Shown here: positions 7,934 through 17,766 of the stretch, one piece after another
Numbering within the stretch: position 1 is the first letter of the stretch
Layout of the letters: each line of letters starts with the position of its first letter
NCBI GenBank assembly: GCA_044221135.1
Contig: JBGAPT010000004.1
Coordinates: 1 to 64,000 of the forward strand
Reading direction: 5' to 3'
Source: UBA4722 sp044221135
GTDB lineage: Bacteria; Pseudomonadota; Gammaproteobacteria; DSM-16500
Length of the DNA: 64,000 nucleotides
Notes under the pieces: generated by a model
What the model saw: only the letters and a program-made list of their open reading frames with translations
Database searches by the model: none
What the model was told of the DNA's origin: nothing
Translations under genes and position numbers: made by a program

Positions 7934-10018
7934 GTGAAATCCGGCACAAATCCCAAGCAGCACTTTTTTTTCAGAACACCCACACTCAAAGAGATGGAAG
8001 ATCGCTTTCGTGCAGGGATCATCATAGGATGCATTTTAATATTAGGTGGTTTGTATTTCGATGGGGCAGAGACATTTGGCATCGCATCCGCTGCAATTGC
8101 TTTTGGCGGAGGGATATTAGTCACTGCTTTTTTAGGTAATCATCACTATACTCAAATAAAAAGAAAACTATCCCTAACAACGGATAGTGAAGATTCTACC
8201 CCGGATCATCACTCTCGACCCCGTTCCGCTAGTGATTTTGATCCAGACAATACACTTTTTGCTAAAATGCGCATACCTAAAAAACTCACTAAAAGACAAC
8301 AGGAAGAAAAAGAAAAAGCAAGAGAGAAAGAGGCTAAAAAAAATAAGGCACAAGCATTAGCAGACTCTAAAACGCTTTATAACCGCATTCTTATGATGGT
8401 CGCTTTAGGAAGTGCGCTAACAGCAGGAGGTTGGTACTCCTCGGAGGGATTGCAAGTATTGAATGTTGCTACTGTTTCCATGTTTTCTGGTATAGTCGTC
8501 ATACTCCATGCTGCTTTACTCGGTTATGGGTATCGCAAGCATTTAGCCAATGTACTTCCAATGAACACAGAGGATTCTGCTGTTACTTCATCTGATGTAT
8601 CAGATGATAGCCCATCGCACCAGCAAGACCTTGCCAGCACATCGGCTCCAGAAAAAGCCTTCTCCAACGCAAAACCTAAAACGCCTATATCCAGAAGCGC
8701 AGGTTTTAAGAGAAAAGGGAATGCAGCCAAAAGAAATACTCCCGCTGAACAAGCAAGTCGTTCCTTGAATCCTTTACGTGTCTTACAACGCATAGCAGTG
8801 TGGTCGATAGAAAAGATACGGCCTGCAAAACCTTTAGATCCAGTCTCTACAGATAAAGAAGAAAGTGATGAAGATATCTCATCGACTCATCATAAACAGG
8901 AGGAAAAAAAATCAGAGAGACCATCAGAGAAAAAACAAGAAAAAAAACTACGTGCCGCTACGCACTCACAAAAAGATAGTTCTTCTTCCAATGCTAAATC
9001 CAGCCGCGTACACGGTACGAAGACACCTCATTCCGCTGCTACCACAACAAAGCTCTTAACAATGACATCGGGTATTCGAAAAGATGAGAGTACTCCTATT
9101 TCCACCGTCGTAGCAGCTACAGCAATAACATCGACATTCTCCTCAAGCTCTGATCACGCTACTATGACTCCTAGCTCGTTTCCTACGGCAATCGGAATTC
9201 CTGAGCAATCTAATAGTATAGGCGAAAAAAATGTTTCATCTGCTGGAGAAAGTTCTCACCATTCTTTAACGCCAAAGAGCGTTATACAATCACAAAGCGA
9301 ATTATTGCCGCATGATCACGCTAATTCTGAAATCAGCACTCCAGATTCCTATCCTACTGAACAATCTAGTAGTGTAGAAAAGAAAGATGCCTCGCTTGCT
9401 GAAAAAAATTCTCATAATTCTTCAACACCCATCAGTTCAATTTCATCTAATGGAGTAGAGAATATGTCTTCATGCAGCTTGCAGAATACACCTGCTGCTA
9501 CTACAACACTTGATGTCCTTAGATCTTTAGATTCGACATCCTCTTTACTCACTCCCTACTCGCTTTCTGCAGCACTAGATCAACCATCTACTCCACCAAC
9601 TGCCGCCCATGAGAAACCAGAAAGTAAGGAAACAAGTTTATCACAAGAAGAGACCCAGGCACTTCAAAAAGAAAATGCTGAATTAAAACGAGAAAAAAGC
9701 GAATATGCTGGAATAATAGCACAATTAACAACTTTATTTTCACGGGCTAACTCTGGAGAGAATAAACTGTGCAGTGCTTCTCTCAATGTTGCGGAAATTC
9801 AGCGTGGTTTAGATGGAGTATCACAAATAATGGAAGTAGCAAAACAAAACCAAGCTCCTAATCCTAATGACCCCTATAGCAGACATCCTAACGCTTATAC
9901 ACGGAAAGATTTTCTTATAGATTTATGTAAAAGGCTGGGTACACCAGAATCAAAGAACGAGACAAATACACCTACACCCGCTTCTTCAACCACCCAATTG
10001 ACACCACAGCATATATAA
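7934..10018 (+). CDS. Large membrane protein with duplicated hydrophobic modules and Ser/Thr-rich tail
   Basis: A 694-aa protein of unknown function. It begins with GTG, behind a strong AGAGGAGA ribosome site. Two similar hydrophobic hairpins lie at residues 26-69 and 150-199. Each has a G-rich first helix, a short acidic turn (YFDGAETFG, YSSEGLQVL), a second helix and then a basic stretch (IKRKL, YRKHL). This looks like an internal duplication joined by a charged linker. Residues 205-590 are Ser/Thr/Pro-rich and include two imperfect copies of a roughly 45-aa block (about 400-490). A coiled coil follows near 570-605. Transmembrane hairpins plus long disordered regions are typical of effectors that act in host membranes; that role is inference. 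Confidence 0.6.
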   Translation: MKSGTNPKQHFFFRTPTLKEMEDRFRAGIIIGCILILGGLYFDGAETFGIASAAIAFGGGILVTAFLGNHHYTQIKRKLSLTTDSEDSTPDHHSRPRSASDFDPDNTLFAKMRIPKKLTKRQQEEKEKAREKEAKKNKAQALADSKTLYNRILMMVALGSALTAGGWYSSEGLQVLNVATVSMFSGIVVILHAALLGYGYRKHLANVLPMNTEDSAVTSSDVSDDSPSHQQDLASTSAPEKAFSNAKPKTPISRSAGFKRKGNAAKRNTPAEQASRSLNPLRVLQRIAVWSIEKIRPAKPLDPVSTDKEESDEDISSTHHKQEEKKSERPSEKKQEKKLRAATHSQKDSSSSNAKSSRVHGTKTPHSAATTTKLLTMTSGIRKDESTPISTVVAATAITSTFSSSSDHATMTPSSFPTAIGIPEQSNSIGEKNVSSAGESSHHSLTPKSVIQSQSELLPHDHANSEISTPDSYPTEQSSSVEKKDASLAEKNSHNSSTPISSISSNGVENMSSCSLQNTPAATTTLDVLRSLDSTSSLLTPYSLSAALDQPSTPPTAAHEKPESKETSLSQEETQALQKENAELKREKSEYAGIIAQLTTLFSRANSGENKLCSASLNVAEIQRGLDGVSQIMEVAKQNQAPNPNDPYSRHPNAYTRKDFLIDLCKRLGTPESKNETNTPTPASSTTQLTPQHI

Positions 10019-10190
10019 TAAAATGGAGTCTCAGGAAAATCGTACTGAAAATGATTTTTAAATTGTAGCTGTTCACGATGGCTCTGAACTTTCAAAAAAA
10101 TCTCAGTTTTGAGCGGTTTTGTTGGAAAAATCAGGAAATAGCTTATCTCACCGTCGTCATTACGAGCTTGTGTCATCCCCACTCCCTCAT

Positions 10191-10325
10191 GTCATCCCCG
10201 CGAAGGCGGGGACCTATCCTGCAAATATCTCCAAACGATAATTAATATAATTGAAATTGAATTATCAAGAAATAAAGTAGTTAAGGAGGTAAATCATGAT
10301 GGGTCCCCGCCTTCGCGGGGATGAC
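10191..10325 (-). repeat. GTCATCCCCGCG repeat element, copy A
   Basis: A roughly 135-bp unit bounded by inverted GTCATCCCCGCGAAGGCG ends, with a core reading TTGATAATTCAATTT(C) on the minus strand. Sister copies: 42732-42866, 47921-49092 (split by an IS), 58181-58351 and 63608-63742. This copy is in the opposite orientation to the others. Degenerate GATGACATGAAGGAGCGGA repeats follow at 10321-10385. There is no coding capacity. Confidence 0.8.
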
Positions 10326-10455
10326 ATGAAGGAGCGGAGATGACATGAAGGAGCGGAGATGGCATGAGAGCGCGAGGATGACACACAATAGCAAATTTCG
10401 TGAGGATAACTCAGCTTGCAATGAAGTAAGTTATTACGATTTTTCCAGCAACGTC

Positions 10456-10588
10456 GTTTTGAGTCAAAGTTGAATGATCTTTTTGGAAAAATTGCAAAGC
10501 CTATACGAATATGTGAGTACATTTTTCCAAAAAGATCGCTTAAAATTGGCCAAAAATGAGATTTGCTGCTTGGGGCGTGAACGCTTAC
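10456..10588. repeat. Dispersed long-hairpin element, copy 2
   Basis: A perfect 17-bp stem (10476-10492 with 10521-10537) encloses a 28-nt loop, the same loop length as the copy at 2082-2216. Flanks and loop bases are conserved between copies (ATATGTGAG in the loop, ATTGGCCAAAAATGA after the stem, GAACGCTTAC at the end). The stem bases differ, yet both pair perfectly. It lies just beyond the 3' end of the large minus-strand gene. Confidence 0.75.
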
Positions 10589-10618
10589 TTTAAATTTATC
10601 CTGCTCATGAAAGTCAAA

Positions 10619-13600
10619 TCAGCGCCGCATCCGAGAACCTGAAGAGCTGGGTTCTTCTACAGGAAGCACTGGCGCTTCTGGCGTTTTTTCTTCCTGTTTT
10701 GTTGATCCTTGTTTTTTATCTAATTCTACACCCTTAGAAGAAGGTGTTGCACTCGATGATGCTGCAGGTGTTGCATCCGTTTTCGTTGTTGAACTTGTTT
10801 GCTTAGGCTTTTCAACTTCTGCGCCTAACACTTCTTCCAGGCTGCGACGCTCTTCTTCAGTTGCTTCCGCTGCCGCCACAAGCTGTGTTTCCAAATCCAC
10901 TAATGCAGCTCTCACTTCCTGATCATGCGGATGTCTAGCTTCTTCTATCTCCACATACACACTATCTCCTGTAGTCAGCTTCACGGCACGATCCAATGCT
11001 TCTTCACGACGAGCAGAATCTGCTAGTTCTAAGCCTAATTCACCAAGATGTCCGTCGGTTATTGCAGTAAGAAAGCTTTCCACCTGGCTAGATGCATATT
11101 GTTCAATAGCAGATAAAGATTCGTTGCCCCTCAAGTTACTCACATAGTCTGATGCTTGTCCCATGATATCAGTCGATGTTAATGCTTTGACTTCTTCTAA
11201 ATGATATTTCTGCTCCAACGTTAACCTGCGAGCCAATTCTTCAACAAATTTTTCAGCCTCCCCCATGGTGGTAAATGACCTTGCCAGATAGGTATTTGCT
11301 ATTGCTTTTTGCCGTTCTTCATACAAGTTTGTGGCTGCTGTCAGTGCATTTGCTGCTATATCTCCACCAAATGGGCTAAATATGCCTCCTACTAATTGCA
11401 CCGGTTTCATGGCCTGTTGTGCTGCTGTAAGATGAGTATCTGCCACTTTACCAGAATAGATAGTCTTAGCCGCCATGAGTTCAGCAGTTAATTTTCTAAT
11501 AAATGTATAGTAATATTCACTTAACACCACACTTTCTTCAATTTCTTTTTTCTGGCTTACTGCTGTCTCATCTAAGCCATTCGCTTTAGCCACTTCAGCA
11601 ACTTTTTCCTCCAGTTCCTTCACACTGACTTCTAGCTTAGTAAGCTTTTGTTCCACAGCCGCATCTTGTATTCCTTTTCTTTCTTCGGGTGTTTTTCCTC
11701 TCTGAGTTTTTTCTCGTCTCGCTTCTTCTTCCTCTCGTGTTTTTTGTTTCATTTTTTCCCGTTCTTCAACCCGGGCTTCATTTAATTGCTGGTTCAATCC
11801 CTTATTCAAGTTATCCATATTCTTTTCTGCTGCTTCATGAGCAAAGCTTTTTGTCATGCCGGTCTCATGATATCTACATAATGCATCAACATTCGCTTCA
11901 TTTACCAACCCACCTACTTCTGAAGCATGTAACAAAGCTTGCATGTCTGATGATTGAGTAACAGTCCTAAGTAATTCATATGTGCTATTGAACGGTTCTT
12001 CATAGGGTAGTCTACACGCTTTAAGAGCATCTTGACTGTCTTTTATTACTTTGCTTATTGAGTCACCTGTTAGCACAAGCTTTTCATATAACTGAAAAAG
12101 ATATTTTATTTGGTTTTTGATTTTCTCGATTTCATTTGGATCTTGAGTCTGTTCGAGCTTTTCATTTAATTCTCTAGCAGTAGCATAAAATAAAGCAGCA
12201 AGATTAGCCCTGACTGCTATTTGCGCGCTATATTGTTCGCTGACCTCACTCGATTCCTTCAATATTCCCAATAAGTTTTTTTCTACATCTTGAACTTCTT
12301 GCACCGCAAATGCGTTTTTATTTAATTTTTTAAATTCAGCTGCAACCCGATCAACTAATAATTTTTGATTTTGCACTTGATCAGTATAAATTTTATGTAA
12401 TGCTTTCTGATTTTTTATTTCTACAGGTGGAATTTTTGAAGGAAATATTTTTTCTTTGAATGGAACGGCAAGTAAATGAGAGGGAGATTCAAGTAATTTT
12501 GGCGTTTTTGCTTCAGCAAAATTAATCAAATTACCTTCTGGATTGTTGTGAAAATCAAGAAGCGCTTGATATTCTTTTGCAGGAACAGAATCTATTTCTT
12601 TTGATTGATCCAAGGACCGCTCGACAAAATCAACTTCGCCAACAACGTCTGGAGCCGAAAATTCATCTAAGATTTTTTGAAAAGGAGATCCCGGTTTTCG
12701 TATGCCTTTGACTTGAGTAGAAGCATACGGCTGTTTTGCTGCCTCCTCCATGATTTTATCCAATGATTTATTGGTTGAGATGAGTTGGCCATAGATGAAA
12801 AGAGCTGTTTTTATATTATTGCGCTCCCTCTCGTCCAATTTTGAATCTTTTCTGTCTTTTGCAATGGCATAAGCCAGAAAAGATGCTGCAGCCGCAGCAC
12901 GTCTTTGTATTTTCAAACTAGTAATTGGATCACCACTTGGATTACCGCTCACAGTCCATGCTTTCTTTAAACGATGATAAGCAAATTTAGCAGCTGTGTT
13001 TGCGCTACCTCTCGTTTTTTCATGAAATATATTGCTCAATTTATCTTTGTCTTTACCTTGGCCTTTACTAACACATATGGAATTGTTTAGAAATTTTAAC
13101 GTTCTGATAGTCAGTTTTTTTTCAGGCTGTAGTATTTCTTGTTTTTTCACGCATGCACTATGAATTACATCTCCTCTTTTCACTTCAAGATGCGTTTCTG
13201 CCTTACTGACTCGTTTATTTATTCCAAGCACAATACCTGTTATTTTTTTCGCATCATCTTGAATTTTTTTTGATTCATTTTTTATTTTTTCAAGTTTACC
13301 GTTTACTTCTCTTTCTCCCGATATCTTTTTTACTTCCGCCATTTGATCTGCAAGCTTTGGAGAAGGCTGTTTTTCTGATGCTTCAAGTTGTTTACTTTCT
13401 TCCTGGAATGTGACCATTTTTTTCTGTATGTTACGCAATGCCTCCGCTGTTTTCTTTGCTTCATCTCGCGGACGTGCACTTTCTAAGTATGAAATTGCTG
13501 CTGATAATTTAGCTTCACTTAAACTAGACGGCGGAGACTTAGATAATCCATCAAGTACTTCATTTAATAATGGCCTTAACTGCTCCTGCGCTCTGTCTGA

Positions 13601-14359
13601 CTGAGTTTTCCATCCAAAAACTTTGCTCCAAAACGACTGTATCTTTTCTGTATTGATTATTTGACTGTACTGCTGAATTATTCTTTTATCATGAGATATA
13701 AAAGCCTCTATAGATCTTTTTTCAAGTGCAACCAATTGCATTCGCTGCACGGTAGGAGATACATCAAGCTTTGCAAGAGCTTCTTTTTGTCCCGTTAATA
13801 TCTTAATTCCTTCTTTTATTTTAGCAAGTTCCTGTTTCTTCAACTCTTTAGTTTTTTCTGATCCAGTTAATTTATCTATATGTGCTTCAAGTGCATTACA
13901 AGCACGTTCTAATTTAGCAATTTCATCATTGATTATTTTTTGTTGATTTTTTATCTCTTGTTTCAGTTGATTTGCTTGTTGTTCGACATACTGCTTGCAT
14001 TCCATTTCAGCTAAAAACATACATCTCACAAAATAATTATGATCATTATTGATCGCTTTCGTTTTGCCATAATGCAAGAGAGCGTTTTGTAATGATTGCG
14101 CAGCGACTTGATCAGTCGCTTCTCGCACAGCATTTTTGGCTAGATCATATATCTCTCTTAGCCCCATGGTTGCAGTTTTTTCTTCTTGCTTCAGTTGAGC
14201 GATGAGATTGAGTAACGCTGGATCTTGGGTATTCGCTGGGATAGCTTGAATAAGCGCTTGCACGAAATACGTTCGTTCCGTCTCATACGCTTGAACGCCT
14301 TGTTTTGCATTTTTTACTTCTTTATCCTCATTGAAGGCGCTGCTATTACTGGATACCAT
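10619..14359 (-). CDS. Giant coiled-coil protein, candidate effector
   Basis: A protein of 1,246 aa, unrecognised. I place the start at the internal ATG at 14359 because GGAGG lies 6 nt upstream; an upstream in-frame ATG at 14395 has no such site. The chain is almost entirely helical and highly charged. Coiled-coil stretches occur near residues 115-200, 320-385, 740-790 and 890-945, the last extremely Glu/Lys/Arg-rich. The final 60 residues are Ser/Thr/Pro-rich and end in a Glu-rich segment (EEKTPEAPVLPVEEP) followed by SSSGSRMRR. Glu-rich patches near the C-terminus are typical of Dot/Icm substrates, which motivates the effector guess. No signal peptide or membrane segment is evident. Confidence 0.6.
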   Translation of the reverse strand: MVSSNSSAFNEDKEVKNAKQGVQAYETERTYFVQALIQAIPANTQDPALLNLIAQLKQEEKTATMGLREIYDLAKNAVREATDQVAAQSLQNALLHYGKTKAINNDHNYFVRCMFLAEMECKQYVEQQANQLKQEIKNQQKIINDEIAKLERACNALEAHIDKLTGSEKTKELKKQELAKIKEGIKILTGQKEALAKLDVSPTVQRMQLVALEKRSIEAFISHDKRIIQQYSQIINTEKIQSFWSKVFGWKTQSDRAQEQLRPLLNEVLDGLSKSPPSSLSEAKLSAAISYLESARPRDEAKKTAEALRNIQKKMVTFQEESKQLEASEKQPSPKLADQMAEVKKISGEREVNGKLEKIKNESKKIQDDAKKITGIVLGINKRVSKAETHLEVKRGDVIHSACVKKQEILQPEKKLTIRTLKFLNNSICVSKGQGKDKDKLSNIFHEKTRGSANTAAKFAYHRLKKAWTVSGNPSGDPITSLKIQRRAAAAASFLAYAIAKDRKDSKLDERERNNIKTALFIYGQLISTNKSLDKIMEEAAKQPYASTQVKGIRKPGSPFQKILDEFSAPDVVGEVDFVERSLDQSKEIDSVPAKEYQALLDFHNNPEGNLINFAEAKTPKLLESPSHLLAVPFKEKIFPSKIPPVEIKNQKALHKIYTDQVQNQKLLVDRVAAEFKKLNKNAFAVQEVQDVEKNLLGILKESSEVSEQYSAQIAVRANLAALFYATARELNEKLEQTQDPNEIEKIKNQIKYLFQLYEKLVLTGDSISKVIKDSQDALKACRLPYEEPFNSTYELLRTVTQSSDMQALLHASEVGGLVNEANVDALCRYHETGMTKSFAHEAAEKNMDNLNKGLNQQLNEARVEEREKMKQKTREEEEARREKTQRGKTPEERKGIQDAAVEQKLTKLEVSVKELEEKVAEVAKANGLDETAVSQKKEIEESVVLSEYYYTFIRKLTAELMAAKTIYSGKVADTHLTAAQQAMKPVQLVGGIFSPFGGDIAANALTAATNLYEERQKAIANTYLARSFTTMGEAEKFVEELARRLTLEQKYHLEEVKALTSTDIMGQASDYVSNLRGNESLSAIEQYASSQVESFLTAITDGHLGELGLELADSARREEALDRAVKLTTGDSVYVEIEEARHPHDQEVRAALVDLETQLVAAAEATEEERRSLEEVLGAEVEKPKQTSSTTKTDATPAASSSATPSSKGVELDKKQGSTKQEEKTPEAPVLPVEEPSSSGSRMRR

Positions 14360-14622
14360 CACCCACCTCCGTGATCTCATCCTAAAATAACCCACTCCAC
14401 ACTATTTAATATAGTATAGTGTATTATCAATTCTACAGTCGGATACTGATACGTGCTCAGCCAGTACATTAATAAAATCAAAACGTTACTATCATTAACT
14501 CGGCTTCATAAGCAGTAGAAAATAGACGCCTGACTCTTTGCACCAGCATCAGTAGAAACAAGTGGTTAGAAATAATTTATAAATTTCGATACACAAGATA
14601 TCTAACGCTTGATAAATAAAAT

Positions 14623-15492
14623 TTATATCATATTGTTTCTTGGTAAAGAAATAATTTTCTTCTCCAACATAACCGGACGTGAATTAACTGAAAAAAGAGA
14701 ACAATTATTCTTGCTTATCACTCTGCTTTTATCTGCAGCAGTTTGATTTCCCAATTGATAAAGAGTGCTTACAAACTGTCTCATAGCAATAGTCGTTTTG
14801 TTTTTACATTCTTCTATTGTATCTTTTCTTTTATCATTACCTTTAAATTTTTGACAGGCTTTTTCTACGTGAGTTGAATGACGTTCAGCCCTTTCTATCA
14901 TTTTTCTTACCTTTTCTGTTGTGCCTCCCCATTTTGTTGCCTGTTGAATTGTAAAATTTGCAGATAAAAAAATAAAATCCATCACATGAAAACTAGGTAG
15001 ACATGTTTTTTTATTATTCTGAGCCACACATATGCCTTCCTCACCCGCCGTATTTAACATCACTGCTCTAAAGAAGGCAGGCGGTTTAGGTTTTTCAATG
15101 TCGCGTTCGTAAAATTTTACATTTTCTCTTATAACTGCATCCGGCCCAAAAAATGAAAGCTCGTTAAAAACTTTTATACACATGATCGTTGATGAAGTGG
15201 GTATAACCGTTGCACTGACAGCATCAAAAATTTTATGACTAAACTGATTCATGTCATCTTTGCATTTTATCACAGGCTCTGTCATTTGAATGAGAAGTCG
15301 ATTATGCTGTGCCGTTGGAAAAGAAAAACCAATTTCATGGACATTTTCCTCTTTATCCAAAACAGGAGAAGTGCCTTCGATAAGGTTAAACGCTGGAGCA
15401 ACAGACGCCTCTCTTTTCAGATAAGCGAGTACTACAGCACTGACAAGTGCTATGGCTTTTACGATCCTCGATCTCATAAAACGCCCTATCAT
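14623..15492 (-). CDS. Membrane-anchored or secreted protein, paralogue of 3714..4610
   Basis: A 289-aa protein of unknown function. It opens with MIGRFMRSRIVKAIALVSAVVLAY (positions 1-24, a hydrophobic anchor or signal). It shares with 3714..4610 the blocks around CKDDMNQFSHKI, RDxxKPKPPAxFRxxMLNT, LPSxHVMDF and ATKWGGT. Conserved Cys residues suggest a folded extracytoplasmic domain. A perfect AGGAGG ribosome site precedes the ATG. The two paralogues flank the two large effector-like genes, which hints at segment duplication. The role is unknown. Confidence 0.6.
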   Translation of the reverse strand: MIGRFMRSRIVKAIALVSAVVLAYLKREASVAPAFNLIEGTSPVLDKEENVHEIGFSFPTAQHNRLLIQMTEPVIKCKDDMNQFSHKIFDAVSATVIPTSSTIMCIKVFNELSFFGPDAVIRENVKFYERDIEKPKPPAFFRAVMLNTAGEEGICVAQNNKKTCLPSFHVMDFIFLSANFTIQQATKWGGTTEKVRKMIERAERHSTHVEKACQKFKGNDKRKDTIEECKNKTTIAMRQFVSTLYQLGNQTAADKSRVISKNNCSLFSVNSRPVMLEKKIISLPRNNMI

Positions 15493-15581
15493 TTTGTATC
15501 CTCCTTCTGTTTTAAAATTTTGAAATGCTTTTTTGTTGTCCTCGCGAGGCTACTCAAAAAGGGCAATGCAGTTTTATGAAG

Positions 15582-15607
15582 GAAAAAACTCGGCCTTTAG
15601 GCCGAGT
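15582..15607 (-). terminator. Rho-independent terminator for the Cache-domain gene
   Basis: Read on the minus strand, ACTCGGCCT pairs with AGGCCGAGT and is followed directly by TTTTTT. It lies about 70 bp after the stop of the gene at 15679..16155 and separates it from the next minus-strand gene. Confidence 0.85.
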
Positions 15608-15678
15608 CAGTCAATTATCAAGTTTTTTTTAGCGTTATTGAAGATGTAAATTTCTGCAGAAATCAGGACGATGGTCTG

Positions 15679-16155
15679 TTAACACCGATTCTTATAGTAT
15701 CCAGAACCAATAAAATAACTGCTACCCATGGGTATCACATAACTTAATTTGCATTGTACTTTATTAGTCATAGGGTTGACCCAAAGATAACTCACCCAAC
15801 CACCGCCCATCTTTGCTTTTTTAATTAATAGTTGATTAAGATATTTCCCATTAGCATCTTTTAAGGATAGTACATTTTTCCCAACCAAATCTAGACGGCT
15901 CACATTTGCAAGCATGGTGCCTTGATAATCAATGACGAAAATATAGTCGCTTCCCTTCGTAAATAATCCATGCCGATCATTAAATTCCTTGATAGCTGCA
16001 TCTTTTCCATGCATTTTAATATAATCCGCAGCGGACATAAGAAATTTTTTGACTTCTTCTTTTTTGATATTTTCCTGCGCTGAAAAAGCTGGTATAGATA
16101 ACACTAAAGAAAGAAAAGAGATAAAAACCACTTTCCATATATGTACTTTGGTCAT
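15679..16155 (-). CDS. Secreted single-Cache-domain protein
   Basis: A 158-aa periplasmic protein. Residues 1-26 form a signal peptide ending in AFS-A. The rest is a single Cache domain (about 30-150) with characteristic features: an N-terminal long helix, DYIFVIDYQGTMLAN, the LVGKN turn, KDANGKYLNQ, then GGGWVSYLWVNPMTNK and a C-terminal SYFIGSGYY strand. Cache domains bind small ligands and usually sit in front of kinases or chemoreceptors. This one stands free, as in several proteobacteria, and may bind a metabolite or influence calcium or carboxylate sensing. It ends at its own terminator. Confidence 0.82.
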   Translation of the reverse strand: MTKVHIWKVVFISFLSLVLSIPAFSAQENIKKEEVKKFLMSAADYIKMHGKDAAIKEFNDRHGLFTKGSDYIFVIDYQGTMLANVSRLDLVGKNVLSLKDANGKYLNQLLIKKAKMGGGWVSYLWVNPMTNKVQCKLSYVIPMGSSYFIGSGYYKNRC

Positions 16156-16285
16156 AAGCTAGATTCCCTGAATTAAAATTCCGAACAAATAGACTAACAA
16201 AAAAACTGCTTCATTACTAGCCTGTGCTATTCAAATTTTTAATTATCTTACTGCTAATTTAATAATACCTCAAAATGCAATTTAT

Positions 16286-17608
16286 CTAACCAATAGCCCA
16301 TGCCGGCAGAAAAATAATTTTTCTTTTTTGATCCACCTGGAAGTCGCCGCGATAAATATAAAATCCCCATTCTATTTTTTCATCCTCTATAAAATGAGTT
16401 AGATTATTAAGCTTTTTCCGATCGACATAATCAGATATAGTGACTTCAAATGGGTAAAATTTTGGTTTTATAGAAATAACAAAATCCACTTCAGCACCTT
16501 GTGTAGTGCGCCAATAATAAATATCGCTGCGTTTAATTTGTCGATTTAACCAAGTAGTTATTTCACTGAGCGCCCAATTTTCAAAACGATGACCTATTGT
16601 TCCTGTTCGTTGTAATATTTGAAAATCGACTAATCCAGTGAGCGCGCTAATTAACCCATTATCACGCAAGTAACCTTTTGGTGATTTAATAATTCGTTTT
16701 AACGAATGAGTAATAAAAGGATATAGCTCAGTATAAGTTAAAGTAGCAAGCAATATTCCTCTGTATTTTTTTAACGTATCGCGTGCACAGCCTAAGCTTT
16801 TAATTAATCGTTGATCATCACGAATAGAACCAGTTTGCTCTGCAATAATATTGATAAGCTGCTGAAATAATTTTATATCTGATACAGTATTGAGACTTCG
16901 GATATCTTTTTCAAGATAAGTTTGTAAATAATTATTTAAATATCGAAGTTTTGAACCTTCGCTTTCAGAAAGGATAACCTCAGGTAAGCCACCCCAGATT
17001 AATTGTTGGTCGAGCTGATTTTCAAGAAGTTTCTTAAAAGGTAAGATAGCATGTATAGCCAGTTCTATATTTTTAACAGGATCTTCGCTAATTATACAAT
17101 CTAATGTAGAATATTTTATCAAAAATGATTTTTCTTTTAAAGCGGTTGCTTCTTGTAAAGTAAACTCGTTTAAAAAATAAAGTTCAATACGACCTGCTAA
17201 ACTTTCAGCACATAAATTATGTAAGTTAAGAGAAGCAGATCCTGTTAAAATAAATTTAATTGAATTTTTATCTTTTTCTTGGTCATAAATAATTTTAATT
17301 TGATCGAACAATGCAGGACATTTCTGTGCTTCATCAATGATGATCCATATTTTTTTTTCTGCGCTGATGTGACATTGAGCACTCTCAATAATGCTTTGAT
17401 GAAGCGCACCTTGTTCTATTCGATTTCTTTCTTGTAAAGAATCCATATTGAAAGTAATCCAGATATTTTCACTATGAATATTTTTATAATGATCAACAAA
17501 CGTGGTTTTTCCTACGCGCCGTGGTCCTAGAATAGCGGTGATATAGGGATTTTCAAAAGCTGCAATAAGGGACTGTTGATTAACTCTATCCGCATAAAAT
17601 TTGCTCAT
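16286..17608 (-). CDS. AAA ATPase with DUF4143 domain
   Basis: A 440-aa protein of the AAA_14/DUF4143 family. Walker A is GPRRVGKTT at residues 28-36 and Walker B is IIIDEAQ at 89-95 (D92, E93). A sensor-like ILTGSASLN follows. The C-terminal part (about 225-400) carries a PD-(D/E)XK-like stretch, EVDFVISIK then FEVTIS, as found in the DUF4143 portion of these proteins. Members are widespread, often horizontally moved, and their role is unsettled. It is monocistronic, with a divergent small gene 158 bp away. Confidence 0.82.
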   Translation of the reverse strand: MSKFYADRVNQQSLIAAFENPYITAILGPRRVGKTTFVDHYKNIHSENIWITFNMDSLQERNRIEQGALHQSIIESAQCHISAEKKIWIIIDEAQKCPALFDQIKIIYDQEKDKNSIKFILTGSASLNLHNLCAESLAGRIELYFLNEFTLQEATALKEKSFLIKYSTLDCIISEDPVKNIELAIHAILPFKKLLENQLDQQLIWGGLPEVILSESEGSKLRYLNNYLQTYLEKDIRSLNTVSDIKLFQQLINIIAEQTGSIRDDQRLIKSLGCARDTLKKYRGILLATLTYTELYPFITHSLKRIIKSPKGYLRDNGLISALTGLVDFQILQRTGTIGHRFENWALSEITTWLNRQIKRSDIYYWRTTQGAEVDFVISIKPKFYPFEVTISDYVDRKKLNNLTHFIEDEKIEWGFYIYRGDFQVDQKRKIIFLPAWAIG

Positions 17609-17766
17609 TTTTGTGCTTTCCCCATCAAATTAGTAAAAATACCATGTAAATTTACTATTTCAATAGCAATAATGCAAGGCTTTTATGCTATTTCAGTTTC
17701 TGGCATCTATCTTTTCCATAATAGCTACTACACTTATATTAGTGTGTATCAATGGGGGTAACTTGT

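Noticed and set aside
10265..10522. 85-aa frame within the repeat region
   Set aside because: It is made of the dispersed repeat (SSPRRRGPIM peptide is typical of such repeats) and part of the hairpin element.
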